Shown here piece by piece: positions 63,118-64,000 of a stretch of DNA of 64,000 nucleotides. A model generated the notes under the pieces. It ran no database searches, was not told where the DNA came from, and saw only the letters and a list, made by a program, of their open reading frames with translations. Origin of the DNA: Clostridium fermenticellae (GTDB lineage: Bacteria; Bacillota; Clostridia; Clostridiales; Clostridiaceae); NCBI RefSeq assembly GCF_003600355.1, contig NZ_CP032416.1, positions 1,260,183-1,324,182 on the forward strand. The letters run 5' to 3'. The position numbers and the translations under genes were made by a program. Numbering within the stretch: the first letter of the stretch is position 1; the number at the start of each line of letters is the position of its first letter.

Positions 63118-64000
63118 ATGGCCTTTGGTATGAGTAAAAGTAAAAATTCTCATAATTTAATATTAAAGCGGGTGAGTATAAACGGAAATGTTTGTGGACA
63201 ATTTGCAGAGATATCTATAAATCAAACTTATGAAAACTATGGTAAGAAGGATACGAAGGGAGTTTATGTATTTCCAATACCAAAAACAGCTATTATCTCT
63301 GGATTTGAGGTTGAGATAAGTGGAAGAACACTTAAAGCTGTTGTAGAGGAAAAAGATAAGGCGTGCAAAATATATGAAAGTGCTTTAGAAAGAAGGGAAA
63401 AAACCCTAATTTTAGAGGAATTCAAACCACATTTTTTCAAAGTGAATATAGGTAATATAATTGCTGGTGAATCAGTAGTTATAAAACTTTCATATATAGA
63501 TGAACTTGAATATAAAGATAGCACATTTAAATTATCAATACCTTTGATATTTGAAAGTCAGAGGCTTGAACATGGTTTTAAACTTGAAATGTTGAAAGGA
63601 AGCACCATAAATAAAATAATTGGAAGGAAGAAAAAAACTGATTTTGAATTCAAGGCCAATATAATAGTTGAATCTATGTGTATGCTGGAATTTAGATCTC
63701 CATCACACAATATAAAAATAGAAAGAGATGGAGAAAATATCTCAAAGGTGAATTTAGGGGGTATATATCAATCAATGGATAAGGATTTTATTCTTTATAT
63801 GAAAGAAAAAAGTCCTAAGGAAGCGGATGGTATGATATGTGAGTACAAGAAGGATGGAGTAGATAAAGGAATAATTTATCTAAGAATAATACCTAAGCTT
63901 GATTCATTTGAAAGTTATAAACCAGAAAATTATGTTTTCTTGATAGACATATCAGATACTATGAAAGGAAACAAATTAGAACAGGCTAAAAATGCACTCC
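63118..64000 (+). CDS. VIT-domain/vWA-type protein (3' end beyond window)
   Basis: An open frame from ATG 63118 to the window edge, about 294 residues visible. The N-terminal segment (about 10-130) has the vault/inter-alpha-trypsin (VIT) pattern: VSINGNVCGQFAEISINQTY, YVFPIPKTAIISGFEVEISG and FKPHFFKVNIGNI. It is followed by a beta-rich linker and the start of a von Willebrand A domain at YVFLIDISDTMKGNKLEQAK, where D-I-S-D-T begins the MIDAS motif (DxSxS-like). In bacteria such proteins are secreted or membrane-associated and of unknown function; no signal peptide is seen. The right edge cuts it. RBS GAGGAGG. Confidence 0.85.
   Translation, partial: MAFGMSKSKNSHNLILKRVSINGNVCGQFAEISINQTYENYGKKDTKGVYVFPIPKTAIISGFEVEISGRTLKAVVEEKDKACKIYESALERREKTLILEEFKPHFFKVNIGNIIAGESVVIKLSYIDELEYKDSTFKLSIPLIFESQRLEHGFKLEMLKGSTINKIIGRKKKTDFEFKANIIVESMCMLEFRSPSHNIKIERDGENISKVNLGGIYQSMDKDFILYMKEKSPKEADGMICEYKKDGVDKGIIYLRIIPKLDSFESYKPENYVFLIDISDTMKGNKLEQAKNAL

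Overview
The window is a contiguous stretch of low-GC, spore-forming anaerobe chromosome, most consistent with Clostridium sensu stricto. The evidence is the strong A+T bias, TTG/GTG starts behind strong Shine-Dalgarno sites, the sporulation genes (sigK, a CotF-type coat protein, a LysM-GH18 spore enzyme), the [FeFe]-hydrogenase maturase HydF, an IscR-IscS-IscU unit without hscBA, and T-box and SAM-I leaders. The species cannot be fixed from sequence alone. No tRNA, rRNA, CRISPR array, prophage or transposase gene was seen.

Layout. 1-5.2 kb: YeiH-type exporter (cut by the left edge) divergent from a LysR regulator, a small FeMo-cofactor-type metal protein, CotF coat protein, and a DtxR/MntR regulator divergent from an Nramp transporter. 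5.2-12.2 kb: short-chain dehydrogenase, radical SAM protein, YhgE/Pip membrane protein, coiled-coil 3D-domain wall protein, PHP phosphatase. 12.4-16 kb: rarA, then iscR-iscS-iscU. 16-28.2 kb: a housekeeping block that follows the Bacillus yrrD-yrrI-alaS-yrzL-yrrK-yrzB order (PRC-barrel protein, AI-2E family permease, T-box plus alaS, ireB, ruvX, DUF1292 protein), then fur, RNase J, a YlbF-like protein, typA and a tRNA wobble-uridine pair (TrmR-like, TrhP-like). 28.3-37.5 kb: penicillin-binding protein, sigK, pilT, glycosyltransferase, ftsA, ftsZ, LysM-GH18. 37.6-45 kb: CmpB-like membrane protein, a Pro/Gly-rich protein, a YrvO-like desulfurase with mnmA, a 2-hydroxyacyl-CoA dehydratase-family protein, a CDF transporter and cfa. 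45.2-52.3 kb: a leucine/branched-chain operon behind two tandem leucine T-boxes (50-codon ORF, leuA, leuC, leuD, leuB, ilvB, ilvN). 52.3-55.7 kb: class V aminotransferase-fold protein, FAH-family protein, a phzF remnant and a divergent UppS paralogue. 55.9-60.3 kb: SAM-I riboswitch with metN-metI and three consecutive metQ genes. 60.4-64 kb: aspA, hydF and a VIT/vWA-type protein cut by the right edge.

The feature that known gene families do not explain is a dispersed family of about 260-bp long-hairpin elements (copies near 1.8, 12.2, 42.4 and 54.7 kb). Intact copies have terminal inverted repeats TATAGGGTTTGTAA / TTACAAACCCTATA and a conserved central core, TAAACTCGCT(T/G)TGCTCAAA. The hairpin arms of the second copy are unrelated in sequence to those of the others yet are still self-complementary. 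Three of the four copies lie between convergent genes. One abuts the rarA stop codon and one abuts a truncated phzF.

Functionally the region joins metal and Fe-S homeostasis, translation and tRNA modification, late sporulation and division, and amino acid supply under RNA-based control. Several starts were moved to the codon that follows the ribosome binding site; these changes are noted gene by gene.
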